DNA of 64,000 bases from Macrobrachium rosenbergii (GCF_040412425.1 NC_089768.1:5047501-5111500), one strand, 5' to 3'. Counted from the first letter of the stretch, positions 51,319 through 63,275 are shown. Program-made: numbers and translations. Notes: generated by a model not told the origin, from the sequence alone.

Positions 51319-51989
51319 TTGAGTTCTGTTTCATAACATATTCATAAAAGTAACTAACAAATGGTAACCACATTATAACGGAGCAAACGACCCCTCGTGT
51401 AATTTATATTCTTAATTTTGTAGAAGTTTAAAGTACAGTGCAACACCGCATACAAAATGAAAGTTGCCTAACTCGTATAACTCTTCGGATGGCCCAGAAG
51501 AACAATAGTTTCCGAAAACTTTGAATACAAAATCAAAAATGTAAATTTTTCGTTGCAAGAAAAAAATCACTGACGCTTCTGATGTATACAAACAGCCTTC
51601 CGTGAATACAAGGCACCAAGAAAAACGCATACAAAGCAAAAGTATGAAGTCTTCCGGGGTTTAGTTTCGTAAGGGGGAGGGATAGATGAAAAGGGCAGCA
51701 TCTCTATATCTATGAGAAGGAAATTTGGGCTGTGATTAGGGTTAAAAGCACACGTAACCTCATTACTCATTTGCTAGTCTCTGACGAAGTAAATGACGCT
51801 CCCTGCAACGATATTCATTCTCATACTCAGTCCAGGATTTGTGTGCACGACCTGTGACGAGAGTCATAGGTCTTATTTTGGATTAGCCAATCATTACTGG
51901 GGATACCAGAAATTTATTCTTTTATTTCTTAGAGTAAGTACTACTGCATCGCTTTATTTTACTCATCAATTTTCAACCGTAAGTTTGAT
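51060..51989. other. No recognisable gene; (GA)n at 51245-51315
   Basis: Short frames only. The (GA)n tract has about 35 repeats. Confidence 0.6.
51245..51315. repeat. (GA)n microsatellite
   Basis: About 35 GA dinucleotides. Confidence 0.97.
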
Positions 51990-52569
<580 letters not shown>

Positions 52570-52625
<56 letters not shown>

Positions 52626-52628
52626 ATA
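52570..52628. repeat. (TA)n-(GT)n microsatellite
   Basis: About 36 bp of TA and then about 10 GT, directly before foldback element copy 2. Confidence 0.97.
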
Positions 52629-52629
52629 T

Positions 52630-52922
52630 AATCATAAGCTACAAATGTTGTTTAATATCCAATTTACGCTACTTCGGGAATATCCCCGATGGGGAATTAT
52701 CACCGAAGGGGAATTTTATAAGTGATAAATGGATCAGTACCGCCGGGTCTCGATCCCTCGACACGATACTTTCCAACAACTCCAATCGACGGTCAAACCA
52801 CTGGTGGCCCATTTATCACTTATAAAATTCTCCTTCGGTGATATTCCCGAAGTAGCGTGAACTGGATATTAAACATTTGCAGCTTCATGATTTAATATAA
52901 ATCACGGTAATAAAAATCACTT
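52630..52922. mobile_element. Foldback element with tRNA-like centre, copy 2
   Basis: Same arms as copy 1: ATAAGCTACAAATGTTG, TATCCCCGATGGGGAATTAT, GGGGAATTTTATAAGTGATA, then their inverted counterparts from 52808 (CCCATTTATCACTTATAAAA to AGCTTCATGATTTAATATA). The centre on minus has GTGGTTTGACCGTCGATTGG and GGGATCGAGACCC. The A box has lost its first half relative to copy 1. The right end again has ATAAATCACGGT. Confidence 0.87.
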
Positions 52923-53478
52923 CGATACGGCTTTGGTCATTATCAAAATCTTTCCTTGTGTATTCTATTTATATCCATGTGACTTACATTTGCTGTTCTT
53001 CCCTCTCTTCTGTGCCTGGCAGGCGACAAGTTCTTTGAGGATTTGTACAAAAGATGGCTTTGCCACTCTTGTTTAACTCTCCACTTCAATTTCCGTCTAG
53101 CTGTATGCCGCTACCCCTTTTTTGCTTCATCCCTCATTAACTCCAGCTTTTCTTTCACGGAATTTTCTTGCACAGATGCCATTCAAGTCATTCCCATAGT
53201 TTCATCCCAAATTAAATGCAATTCTCTCCACTTTCTCCTGTCACTCCTAAGTAGTTCTCACCTAACCAGAACCTCAGCCATCTAGAATGGTAAGGAACAA
53301 CGAAAACTGTCTGTCGAGTGCTGATAAGCATGGAATCCTGAATGTGGAGCAGGACCCTGGATTAGCGTTTGGTGACATAGTTGGGTCAACTACCAAAGCA
53401 GATATACGTCTGAAGCGGAGAGTACAACAGACCTCTTATGATGCCTGACGTCACAGCTGAGTAAGGACTGCACTTACT
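52923..53478. other. No recognisable gene
   Basis: An 80-codon frame at 53043-53285 has no known motif and no context. Confidence 0.55.
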
Positions 53479-53489
53479 GGAACCGGTCT

Positions 53490-53770
53490 TGTTCCTCGTT
53501 GGACTGGTCGGTACCGTTCTCGGCTAGCATTCTGCAGGGCCCGCGTTCGAATCTCCGGCCGGCCAATGAAGAATTAGAGGAATTTATTTCTGGTGTTAGA
53601 AATTCATTTCTCGCTATAACGTGGTTCGGATTCCACAATAGCTGTAGGTCCCGTTGCTAGGTAACCAACTTGGTTCTTAGCCACGTAAAATAAGTCTAAT
53701 CCTTCCAGCCCTAGGAGAGCTGTTAACCAGCTCAGTGGTCTGGTTAAACTAAGGTATACTTAACTTTTTT
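53490..53770 (+). mobile_element. tRNA-derived SINE (SINE-A), copy 3, most complete
   Basis: tRNA-like head GTTCCTCGTTGGACTGGTCG with B box GCGTTCGAATCTCC. Centre AATTCATTTCTCGCTATAAC and TGGTTCGGATTCCACA, then CCCGTTGCTAGGTAACCAA, GGAGAGCTGTTAACCAGCTC, a 3' end GGTATACTTAAC and a short T tail. It is flanked by near-identical 11-bp repeats, GGAACCGGTCT (53479-53489) and GGAACTGGTCT (53771-53781). Confidence 0.94.
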
Positions 53771-53781
53771 GGAACTGGTCT

Positions 53782-54434
53782 ACCCGAAGCCATCTTTGAC
53801 TGAGAACTAGTAGTGGACTAAGAGCAGGTAAGTTTTAAAGGGGGTGGTGAAGGTCAGCTGAAATCTAAACGGGTGCGTAAAAAAAAAAGTAGTTGAAAAT
53901 TTTAAATATTCCTTTTAAAATTGCAAAAACTTTGATACAAATTCAGTTTATTACTTATTTAAATGCCTTGTTACAAATATCCGATGCTTTGTGGAACAAA
54001 GTCGGGAAATATGAGAGGCTCGAAGTAAGTATTTTAGACGTTTATTTTACATTTTTGAAAGAGATTGTTTTTGAAGACATCTGTCTTGCTTTTCAGGTCT
54101 GTGTTTTTGAGGACATCTATCTTGCTTTTCAGGTCTGGTCGCTGATAATCATATTTCGTTTAAGTGTCTGCTGAGATATGATATTTATGAGACGTAGGAA
54201 CTAGCTAAGATATCTCTCCAATCATAACAAACAACGAACCCTACGAGCTTCTAGTTAAGTTTTAATGACTAGAACAATGCTGAACTAAAATTGTAACTAG
54301 CAAAGGTATTAGGGAAAACCACTCCTTTTAAGAAGAAAAACGAAGCAAAAACACGAATTAGAAAAAAAAAAAAAAAAATTTTGTGACGTTAACAGTATAC
54401 TACGCATACACACACTCAAACACACACATACGCA
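53782..54434. other. Unassigned; 36-bp tandem duplication at about 54067-54138
   Basis: Two copies of TTTTTGAAGACATCTGTCTT with TGCTTTTCAGGTCTG-type ends (36 bp each). No gene recognised. Confidence 0.6.
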
Positions 54435-54540
54435 GATATATATATATATACATATATATACATATATATATATATATAACAGCAAGCAGGAGTCCAAAGA
54501 AGACGACAGTCAACAAAACAGTTGCATATTTATTAAGAAA

Positions 54541-54575
54541 CGTTTCGTGTTACTTAAACACATCATCAGTCTGTA
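54541..54575 (-). ncRNA. Hammerhead-like motif in PLE 3' end (minus copy)
   Basis: On minus: CTGATGA, a hairpin GTGTT/AACAC, then GAAAC. PLE 3' ends are known to encode minimal hammerhead ribozymes. Here one T separates CTGATGA from the stem, so self-cleavage is uncertain. Confidence 0.5.
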
Positions 54576-54764
54576 AAATTGAAAAATACACATTAATTCT
54601 CTAATTTAAAATAAAAGCTAAATTAAAAAACGGCAGTTAAATTCTTTAAAATTACAACATACATAAAAGTAAAAAGAAAGGAGATTTTTTTTTCTAAGTC
54701 TACCTGATCAATAGAAGGGGAAAGACGAAGTGAGACCACAAGCTCACGCATGCCCAGAGTACAC

Positions 54765-56616
54765 TTAGGCCAAGTGCAGAGGAGAAGAAGACACGTTGGA
54801 GTTTAAAAGAGGTGCATGACGTTTAATAAACAAAGACTCAAGGGTCGTTAAATAAGCCGATTGTTTGGTAGTTCCCATGATGGAAAAATGTTTTTTATCT
54901 ATATTAACCTTGCATTTAACGGCATGATTTCTAATGCTAGAAAATTCGGGATTAGTTATACGTGAGCCAGTTCTGTAGCTCAGACCTAAGTGGCTATAAT
55001 AACGGACCTGCAACATTCTCTTTGATGAGCCAACATAACTACCAAGACATCTTGGGCATTCAAATTTGTAAATAATATTGGACTTCATAAAGGTCTGTAG
55101 CTTGTCCTTATAATTAAAAAAGCCGCCAGTCTTTAGTGGATTCATAGGTATTAAATTGAGTGTTAGAAATCCAAACTCTTTTTCAATTATTTGTTTGACT
55201 TTGGATCTAAGAAAGTCGGAGTGCGTAAATGGTATCGTAGCGTACATAGTCAGTTTAGGAACATTATATTTCACAATAGAATCCGAAAAGTTACGTGCTA
55301 CAACCTTGTTAACTATTTTATAAAAAAGTCTTTGTGGGTATGAATTTTTGGTAAAATACTCCAGTAAAAATTCAATTTCGGAGTGGAAATTTGCCCAGCT
55401 AGATGTATAACGGAGGGCTCTAAAAACTAGAGTTGTTATGGCATTAATTTTAAAAGAGAAGAAACACGAACTATAAAAGTTACCTCAAGGCCTGTATAAG
55501 TACTTTTTCTAAAAACTGATGTACTAAAATTATGGTCAGAGCGGGTGATTTTTACGTCTAAAAAAGCTAGTGTATTCTCAGTCTCCTGCTCAATAGTAAA
55601 TCTAATGTTGGGATGGCTAGAGTTAACGTAATCTAGAAAAGATTGACATTGCCACGAATGTTTAAATAGGGCAAAAGTATCATCCACATATCTCCTATAG
55701 TAAAGGGGTTTAAAGGATTCGGGACAGTTGTTTAAAAACTCTTCTTCTAAATGTGCCATAAAAAAATTTGCGAAGAGAGGGCCCAATGGGGACCCCATAG
55801 CAACTCCCTCGACCTGCAAGTAAAGTTGTTTGTTAAAAATAAAAGCAGAATCTTGCACTGCAAGTTCCAAGAGAGACTTAAAAAGTTGTCTATTAAAACC
55901 GTGAAAGATAACACCACTCTCATAAAAAACTTTGTCCAGAATAATCTCAATAGTTTCGGAGACTGGCACATTTGTGAATAACGACTCAACGTCTAAACTG
56001 GCCATATATAAATCACCATCCTGATGTACTATTTGTTGTTGGAAGTCAAAGCCATTTTTTAGCGCAAACTGGGATATTGAGTAATCATTTAATAAGTGAA
56101 CTAAGTACTTAGAGATATTATAGGAAGGGCTATTATACGAAGACATAATTGGCCTGATAGGTATGCCATCCTTATGGATCTTAGGGAGCCCATACAAAAT
56201 GCCAAACGATGACCCTGTAACAAACAATTTTTGGAAGGTTTCTTCATTTAAGATGTTATCTTTCTTTAATTTTCTAAGGAATCTATTAATCTTATCTTCC
56301 CTTCTGTAGATTTCTAAGAAGCTAGGTTCTCAATCAGTAAAAATTTTGTATTATCAGAAAGTACTGAATTAACTTTATGTAGATAGTCTTGTTTATTCAT
56401 TAACACTACTCCCTTGCCCTTGTCGGGTTTGCAAATAACGATATTTTCCACTTTACTTAAATTTCTTAAAATTTCCAAATCTTCCTTTCTAAAGAAGGGA
56501 GCCCATTTATTTTTTAAGTTCTTATAGGTGTCATGCAGGAGAAGAGAAAGTTTCTGTTGCAAGCTGCTGAGATTAGCACTAGCACAATTCAAACCCTTGA
56601 GTCTTTGGAACAACAC
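54765..56616 (-). pseudogene. Penelope-like RT with GIY-YIG endonuclease, family 1 (minus)
   Basis: The N-terminal piece (56616-56314) has VICKPDKGKGVVLMNK, the motif before the fingers of PLE RT. After a frameshift near 56320, the RT frame (56227-55436) shows GILYGLPKIHKDGIPIRPI, SLDVESLFTNVPVSETI, VAMGSPLGPLFANFFM and the catalytic YRRYVDDTFALF, then ENTLAFLDVKI. A one-base deletion in STYTGL-EV (about 55485) shifts the frame. The endonuclease half is open from 55274 to 54765 with YKFECPRCLGSYVGSSKRML and LESLFIKRHAPLLN. It copies RNA into DNA at a nick made by the GIY-YIG domain (family knowledge). The 5' end of the ORF is missing. Confidence 0.92.
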
Positions 56617-56644
56617 CTCAAAAGGAAAGTAAAAATACGACTGT

Positions 56645-57605
56645 CCCGAATCCTTTAAACCCCTTTACTATAGGAGATATGTGGATGATACTTTTGCCCT
56701 ATTTAAACATTCGTGGCAATGTCAATCTTTTCTAGATTACGTTAACTCTAGCCATCCCAACATTAGATTTACTATTGAGCAGGAGACTGAGAATACACTA
56801 GCTTTTTTTAGACGTAAAAATCACCCGCTCTGACCATAATTTTAGTACATCAGTTTTTAGAAAAAGTACTTATACAGGCCTTGGAGGTAACTTTTATAGT
56901 TCGTGTTTCTTCTCTTTTAAAATTAATGCCATAACAACTCTAGTTTTTAGAGCCCTCCGTTATACATCTAGCTGGGCAAATTTCCACTCCGAAATTGAAT
57001 TTTTACTGGAGTATTTTACCAAAAATTCATACCCACAAAGACTTTTTTATAAAATAGTTAACAAGGTTGTAGCACGTAACTTTTCGGATTCTATTGTGAA
57101 ATATAATGTTCCTAAACTGACTATGTACGCTACGATACCATTTACGCACTCCGACTTTCTTAGATCCAAAGTCAAACAAATAATTGAAAAAGAGTTTGGA
57201 TTTCTAACACTCAATTTAATACCTATGAATCCACTAAAGACTGGCGGCTTTTTTAATTATAAGGACAAGCTACAGACCTTTATGAAGTCCAATATTATTT
57301 ACAAATTTGAATGCCCAAGATGTCTTGGTAGTTATGTTGGCTCATCAAAGAGAATGTTGCAGGTCCGTTATTATAGCCACTTAGGTCTGAGCTACAGAAC
57401 TGGCTCACGTATAACTAATCCCGAATTTTCTAGCATTAGAAATCATGCCGTTAAATGCAAGGTTAATATAGATAAAAAACATTTTTCCATCATGGGAACT
57501 ACCAAACAATCGGCTTATTTAACGACCCTTGAGTCTTTGTTTATTAAACGTCATGCACCTCTTTTAAACTCCAACGTGTCTTCTTCTCCTCTGCACTTGG
57601 CCTAA
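56645..57605 (+). pseudogene. Penelope-like RT/endonuclease, family 1, plus copy
   Basis: Begins at the NCPESFKP block just before YRRYVDDTFALF. An extra T in a run (about 56807) breaks ENTLAF-LDVKI. The following GLGGNFYSSC region is open here although it is broken in the minus copy. The GIY-YIG part (57096-57605) is identical in sequence to that of the minus copy. Only the C-terminal half of the protein is present. Confidence 0.9.
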
Positions 57606-57790
57606 GTGTACTCTGGGCATGCGTGAGCTTGTGGTCTCACTTCGTCTTTCCCCTTCTATTGATCAGGTAGACTTAGAAAAAATCTCCTTTCTTTTACTTT
57701 TTATGTATGTTGTAATTTTAAAGAATTTAATGCCGTTTTTAATTTAGCTTTTATTTTAAATTAGAGAATTAATGTGTATTTTTCAATTTT

Positions 57791-57830
57791 ACAGACTGAT
57801 GATGTGTTTAAGTAACACGAAACGTTTCTT
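57791..57830 (+). ncRNA. Hammerhead-like motif in PLE 3' end (plus copy)
   Basis: CTGATGA at 57796, hairpin GTGTT/AACAC, GAAAC at 57819. The sequence is the same as in the inverted copy at 54541. Confidence 0.5.
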
Positions 57831-57903
57831 AATAAATATGCAACTGTTTTGTTGACTGTCGTCTTCTTTGGACTCCTGCTTGCTGTTGTGTGCTTCCGCC
57901 TGA

Positions 57904-57907
<4 letters not shown>

Positions 57908-57979
<72 letters not shown>

Positions 57980-58020
57980 ATAATATATATTCTGGATACT
58001 GATATATATATATATATATA
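57908..58020. repeat. (TA)n arrays between two PLE 3' ends
   Basis: TA at 57908-57977 and again at 58001-58020, with a short unique spacer. They lie between the 3' end of the family-1 plus copy and the 3' end of the family-2 element. Confidence 0.96.
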
Positions 58021-58110
58021 TTACAATGGAATGCAGCAGTCATGGGAAATATATTCATACAAGGAAGCAAAGGAGACGTCTAGTGTTAATTTCACAAAGC
58101 TTTATTAAGC

Positions 58111-58140
58111 GACGTTTAGGGTCCAGCCCCATCATCACAG
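58111..58140 (-). ncRNA. Decayed hammerhead-like hairpin in family-2 PLE
   Basis: On minus: TGATGA, T, hairpin GGG/CCC around GCTGGA, then TAAACG. It has the same layout as family 1, but GAAA is TAAA and CTGATGA reads CTGTGATGA. Confidence 0.4.
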
Positions 58141-58324
58141 CTGTAAAAAGACGAACACACATCAACCATGATAAAAAAGACTCATCCTATTAGCAACATA
58201 CATTTATAATAAAATTCACAAAAACAAAAAAAACAAAGTGTTAAGAGAATTACCATTTAAAGCGAAGGGAAGAAGACGAGTGACTAGAATACGAAGCGAA
58301 AGGTTCCAAGTAAATGTGGTTATG

Positions 58325-60052
58325 CCAGGTAAAGAGGGGTAGCGGTAGTTTGGTTGTTTAATTTTGGAACTATTGCATTCATGAAAAGCGACTCAAAGAC
58401 AGCAAGCTGTTGAGGGGATGAAGCCCGTGTAATGATTTTAAAATGTTTATATTTTATATTAAATTTGCATTTCTTTGTATGTTCTCAAATGTTCGAGAAT
58501 TCTGGAGATGACAACCGGACACCTGTTCAATAATTCACCCACCTGCGGCTACCAATGCGGACCTTAAGAAGCCTACGGGAGGCCCCGACATAATTTCCCC
58601 AACCACATCTTGGACATGAAAATAAATAGACCGCATTGGATGTCAGAAGAGGGCTGAATTTTTCTTCATAGCTAAATAGGGACCCAATAATTAATGGGTT
58701 TCTTACGATTAACTGGCAATTTATGGCCGGACAATGTTCACGTATTAAACGTTTGTGTATAAGTCGTTGTAGCACTGATAAACGAGACACTTGCAAAGAA
58801 TGGCATTCCTGGCGCAGTTGGTCTGTTATTTCTCCCTATTAATTTATTATTTAGAAACTTGTAAAAGTGTTTAAAGAAAACCTTAGCAAGTTTTTCATGA
58901 AGTACCGTCGTAAAAAAGTTATCTCATGGTGAAATTCGGACCAGCCAGAGGAGAGAGAAGAGGCTCTGTGGAAGAGGGTATACCAAGCGATTAATTTAAA
59001 GTTAAAACTACAAAAGCTGCACAAATTTATACCTTGTCCAGTAAAGGTCTTTTTTCTAAAAACTGAGGTGTAAAAACCAACTGTGTTACGTGACCTTCTA
59101 TATCTAAGAAAGAGAGCTTATTATCTTTTTCATAATCAACTGTAAACTTGATATTAGGGTGGGCTTAATTGGCAAATTTTACGAAGGAATCAGCCCTGTC
59201 CCTGTCTCTAAAAAGAATAAACGTATCATCAACGTAACAACAGTAAAAAAAAAAAAGAGGATGATTAGCTAGAGGGCAATTGTCCAACAACAGCTCCTAC
59301 AGTTCACACACAAAAATCTTGGAAAAGACCGGGCCTAAAGGACTGCTTACAGCCATGCCGTCACGTTGTACATAAGATTTTCCATTAAAAATAAAGGCAG
59401 TGTCCTGCACTGCCAAAGTTAAAAGCTTCTTAAAATTACCGTAATTAAAACCATGAAACAAACATCATTACTGATAAAAATCTTATTTAAAATTATTTGA
59501 ATTGTTTCTTCCACAGGGATATTCGTGAATAGAGCCTGTACATCAAGGCTAAACATAAAAAAATCCGAATCTTGAGACAATACTCTCTCTTTAAATTGTT
59601 CAGCGTTTTTAATGGTATATTTATTATGGGAAAATTCTGTTAATAAAGGTACTGAGTATTTAGCCAATTTGTAACTGAGGCCGTCATAAGATGTTAGAAT
59701 CGGTCTTAAAGGAACATCCTCCTTATGTAGCTTGGGAAGACCATACATTACACCATAAGAACCACCAGTGTTGCTTAAATTTTGGTGCGTATTATTGTTA
59801 ATAATTTCCTGATCCAAAAGAGATTTCACAAACCTGTTGTGATGAATACTTTATCTGACTGTTTAAAACCAACATCACTGAGGGGGAATAAAGTGGGAAA
59901 TACACTAATAATCCCTTCCAGACAATCATGTGAAAAAAGACTACAAACATTTTAATGGCCATTGCATTTGTTGTTGAAGTGTCTAGGATAACATCGTAAA
60001 GTTTTTCGTGGTTCCTGTCATTCATTAATAAGTGCTTCAATACAAAATTCAA
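58325..60052 (-). pseudogene. Penelope-like RT with GIY-YIG endonuclease, family 2
   Basis: RT pieces on minus: GVMYGLPKLHKEDVPLRPIL, SLDVQALFTNIPVEETIQI (59829-59419), then, after a frameshift, FNGKSYVQRDGMAVSSPLGP, CYVDDTFILF and NKLSFLDIEGH (to about 59090). The endonuclease has YLFSCPRCGWGNYVGASRRL (about 58630) and FESLFM (about 58390). An A-rich insertion (about 59246-59257) adds a run of Phe codons just before YVDD. Multiple stops make it inactive. Confidence 0.88.
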
Positions 60053-60055
60053 GCC

Positions 60056-61879
60056 TGTATATAATCAGCAGTATGAATTTTCAGAGATTTAATGCCCATA
60101 TCGTGAAAAATGATGAGGCATTTTGACATTTTCTCTTCCAAATGCCTGATACTGATAAATCAAAATAGCAACTTTGGAGATTTTTCAAACTGTCTGTGAT
60201 GCTTGTTCTTTATACGAATGAAATTAAGGATTTGATAAAATGCACAATGCCATCCGTCCACATCAGTTTGGTTCAAAGAATCCACTGGCCTACTTTCCTC
60301 TGCTGATATGAGAAATATGAATTCAGCTGGCATACGGTAGTATCCTCCATAGCTCCACACACAAAACAGTATTTTGTTTTATCTTTTCATCTCAAATTAT
60401 ATACTATATACACTTCCACGGTCTACCCTCAAGCTTCTCTTCTGTTATCAGACGTTGTCATCTCTGTAATCTTGTCTGTAGAATCGTAAAATCAAGTAAT
60501 GAATATATGGATGGTTTTCGTATCTCCATCTCATTTTAATGTTATAATTTCCTTTCTGATCACAAGCTGGGTACCCAAGTAAATATAAAATTTTAAGATT
60601 TATGTCCTTTGAATCTTTAAATTTTGACTTCCTGTAGTTTGAAATTTTACTGCTTACTTCTCCATCTACTTCTGTTAAAGTGAATGTCCTTAACATTCAC
60701 AATCTACATCTGCTAAATATCTGTTATCCTGACTTGAAAATATACAGTCTTGTTGTTAGCAATTACAACTCCACAACAAAAAGAATTCACTATACACCAC
60801 AATGAATAGCTGAACTCTTCTAGTGCAAAACACAGTGGGTGGAAAGCTATCAGATTTTTTTCTAAAATTTCAGTGATACTCTTGACGAGAAATGCTCTAA
60901 AGAGTTTCATCCCCTTTAAGTTTCCCCGAGCACAATCTAAACTGTACTTTTCTCTACTTCCTCCTATTCCCTCCAACACCCACTGCCACTGGCCCAGTGA
61001 CAGAGTTCATCAAGATGACTTCCATAGTTTTATTTTTCAGCTTTCCCTGAGTGATTATTGCTTCTTTTCTTAAGACCCTTGCCTTTAGCATCCCGTATCT
61101 ATGGGGTGTTGGCTGAGGGAATGAAGCATATATTTTTTTCTCTAAAAACTCTGCTTGGAAGTTGGGGTTTGCCAGCGTTTGTTGCGCTGCGCTCTGGCTG
61201 CTCAGCTTCGGAACACTACCAGTATGTAGCAAGCGTACTTGGAATCTCTCTTCTCTAACTATTGTTAAAATCGCTTACCTAGGATAAGACGTCCTTTACC
61301 AAAATGGAAGTGAAATAATCTGATTTTATCTTCTTTTAATCATTCTTTATACTCTGGCAAAAGCGGCAAAGCCTTGGAAAACCTGGCGTTTCCACCCTGA
61401 CGATATTACAGATCTCTCCTAAAAAAAAATCACTCATTTTGGCCCAATGTTTTCCTCTGACTCGTTTTTAAATCATTCCACCACACTTGGCATGTCCCAC
61501 ATCATTCTACCAACGCTATCCACGCTAATATCTTTTTCACTATTTTATTAAAATGACATTGGCCCAATATTTTACTTTTCACCTTCTCATTAAACATTCG
61601 TATTTCTTCGTTCAGCTTAGAAGCATTCACTTACGCAATTTGATCCTAACGGAGACAATCAACCTTTCGTTTCCAGGTCTAATCCCAGAATTCTTACTTC
61701 TAATAAAGCTAAATTTTTTAGAGTACCTACTTCTCATTGGTTTCTGTAAGGTTTGCAATCCCACCGTGCTTATATATCAGCACTCTCCTTCAGGACCTTT
61801 GGGGACTCATACTACATTTAGTGTAATTTAGGAAGTTACATTAAATTACCCCAGAATCCTTTGTTTTATTTTTTTCCTA
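60056..61879. other. No recognisable gene
   Basis: Several 60-92 codon frames on both strands, none with a motif I know. The 92-codon minus frame at 60954-61232 looks compositionally plausible but has no family resemblance. Confidence 0.55.
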
Positions 61880-62430
61880 TATTAACTTCTGCTGCATCTA
61901 AATTTCTAGACAATTCAACTCATTTTAGTCCATACATGTTAAATAAACAATTACCTTCAATGGCATCTACCTTTTCCTCTTCTGCTTCCACATACATGCA
62001 TCAAAGAAGAGTGTGTTTAATAATTCCTTCATACCCTCCAATCTTTGCTTTTATAGAAATTTTCAAACATCCAAAAATCTGTTACCTTCTTTGACTCGCC
62101 TAAAACTACTCCTCTCTCTGTAACTGTTATATGGGAAGCGACCATTTCCCCCTTTTTACCATCAGCTGACATTTTCTCGCAATTCATAACTTACATTTAT
62201 TATCACTGCTTTAACCTTGCAAACATTTGCTTGCAACTTTCTCATCTTGCCAACTCTTTCAAACCCTCAACAGTCGGCAGATTTTATTTACTATGGCCTA
62301 TTAAAATTGTATCACAAGCAAAACTCCGCTTTACCCAACGTCATTTGGAACCCAATTCATATCTCAAAATATTGTCCATATATCATTCTAAAACTTTTAT
62401 CATTACTCCGTCCATAATAATATGGTCGAA
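61880..62430 (-). pseudogene. Possible non-LTR RT thumb fragment (minus)
   Basis: Minus-strand piece FERVGKMRKLQANVCKVKA (about 62270-62215), then ELRENVSADGKKGEMVAS (about 62190-62130), resembles the RRKL-VNV-KSK thumb segment of LINE RTs. There is no catalytic motif in this piece. Confidence 0.45.
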
Positions 62431-62479
62431 TATAATGGTGTGAAGATGGGTGGCATGAAGCGGCATTTGGTCAAATTTT

Positions 62480-63275
62480 GTTTAAAACAAAAGTAACAGT
62501 AAAAGCCAGTTTTATATGTTTCGTATCAAAATGCGGTTTGATATGAAGCTGAAATAGCATGTGGAAAAATATAATGAAAGTATGGATATGGTAAAAGACA
62601 CGAAAGTGGCGAGGGTTTATGACAAATGTACTGAATTCAAGGTAGGAGTTACTAATGCCCAAAAGGTTTTGTGAGCAAATACATGAAGAAACAAGCAATA
62701 AAAAAAAAGGTCAAGGGAACCATGATTAAATGGGAGGCTCAGAAAAAAATGAGACAGTTTGAAGTGCAGTGATAATTTTGAACAGGATGCAACAGAATGG
62801 ATTAGGACAGCAAAAATATTGAGGAAAAAAATAGATCTGAAGACAAAAAAATGTATGTGCGTGAATTCAATGCAGAGAGAAACTGAAGTGAACAAGAAGG
62901 ATCTTAAGATAAAAGACGCAACTGGAAAAATGCTATTTGGGGGAGAAGACGGTGTTGTGATCAGTCGTGGAATATGGAGGATAGAAGAGGGGAAATCTGA
63001 ATGATGAAAGAGTAAAGGGTTAAATGTGAGTATGAGGATTCTTGTAAAAAGTTATATAATGTGGCTCAAAAACGGAAAAGCGCCAAGAGTCAATTATAGG
63101 ATTAGGAGTGGTATGCTCTGAAATGACTGACCATACGGTGTTACTATACATATGTCTGGATGATGGAAAGGTTCCAAAAGAATGGGTGAGAAGAATCTTC
63201 ATCTCCAAGTAATGGGAACCTGGTATGGGTAATTGTCCGAATTACAGAAGTATGGAATGAAAATGATTATATTAG
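62480..63275 (+). pseudogene. Decayed non-LTR retrotransposon, pre-RT and RT start (+)
   Basis: NKKDLKIKDATGKMLFGG (62895) matches the linker before RT. LKNGKAPRVNYRIRSGML (63065) is the segment before motif 1. DDGKVPKEWVRRIFISK (63159) and GNCPNYRSM (63225) resemble RT motifs 1 and 2. Stops lie between them. The element ends soon after 63250. Confidence 0.6.

Larger units (their letters stand above)
54479..56640 (-). mobile_element. Penelope-like element, family 1, minus copy
   Basis: 3' end at 54479 directly against a (TA)n tract, 5' truncated at 56640. Carries RT and GIY-YIG endonuclease sequence, then a 3' UTR with a hammerhead-like hairpin. Its 3' 1.25 kb (54479-55727) is repeated inverted at 56641-57887. 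Confidence 0.92.
56641..57887 (+). mobile_element. Penelope-like element, family 1, plus copy (5'-truncated)
   Basis: Starts abruptly in the RT palm (CTGTCCCGAATCC) and runs to the same 3' end as the minus copy (GGACTCCTGCTTGCTGTT at 57870-57887), followed by about 20 bp and then (TA)n. Nearly identical to 54479-55727 inverted; the differences I see are mostly homopolymer lengths and single-base indels. Confidence 0.93.
58022..60055 (-). mobile_element. Penelope-like element, family 2 (minus strand)
   Basis: Different from family 1 in sequence but with the same order: 3' end next to (TA)n, a 3' UTR hairpin (about 58111-58140), GIY-YIG domain, RT, truncated 5' end near 60055. Confidence 0.88.

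Noticed and set aside
55751..55981. Plus-strand 76-codon frame inside the PLE
   Set aside because: It is a shadow of the minus-strand RT frame.
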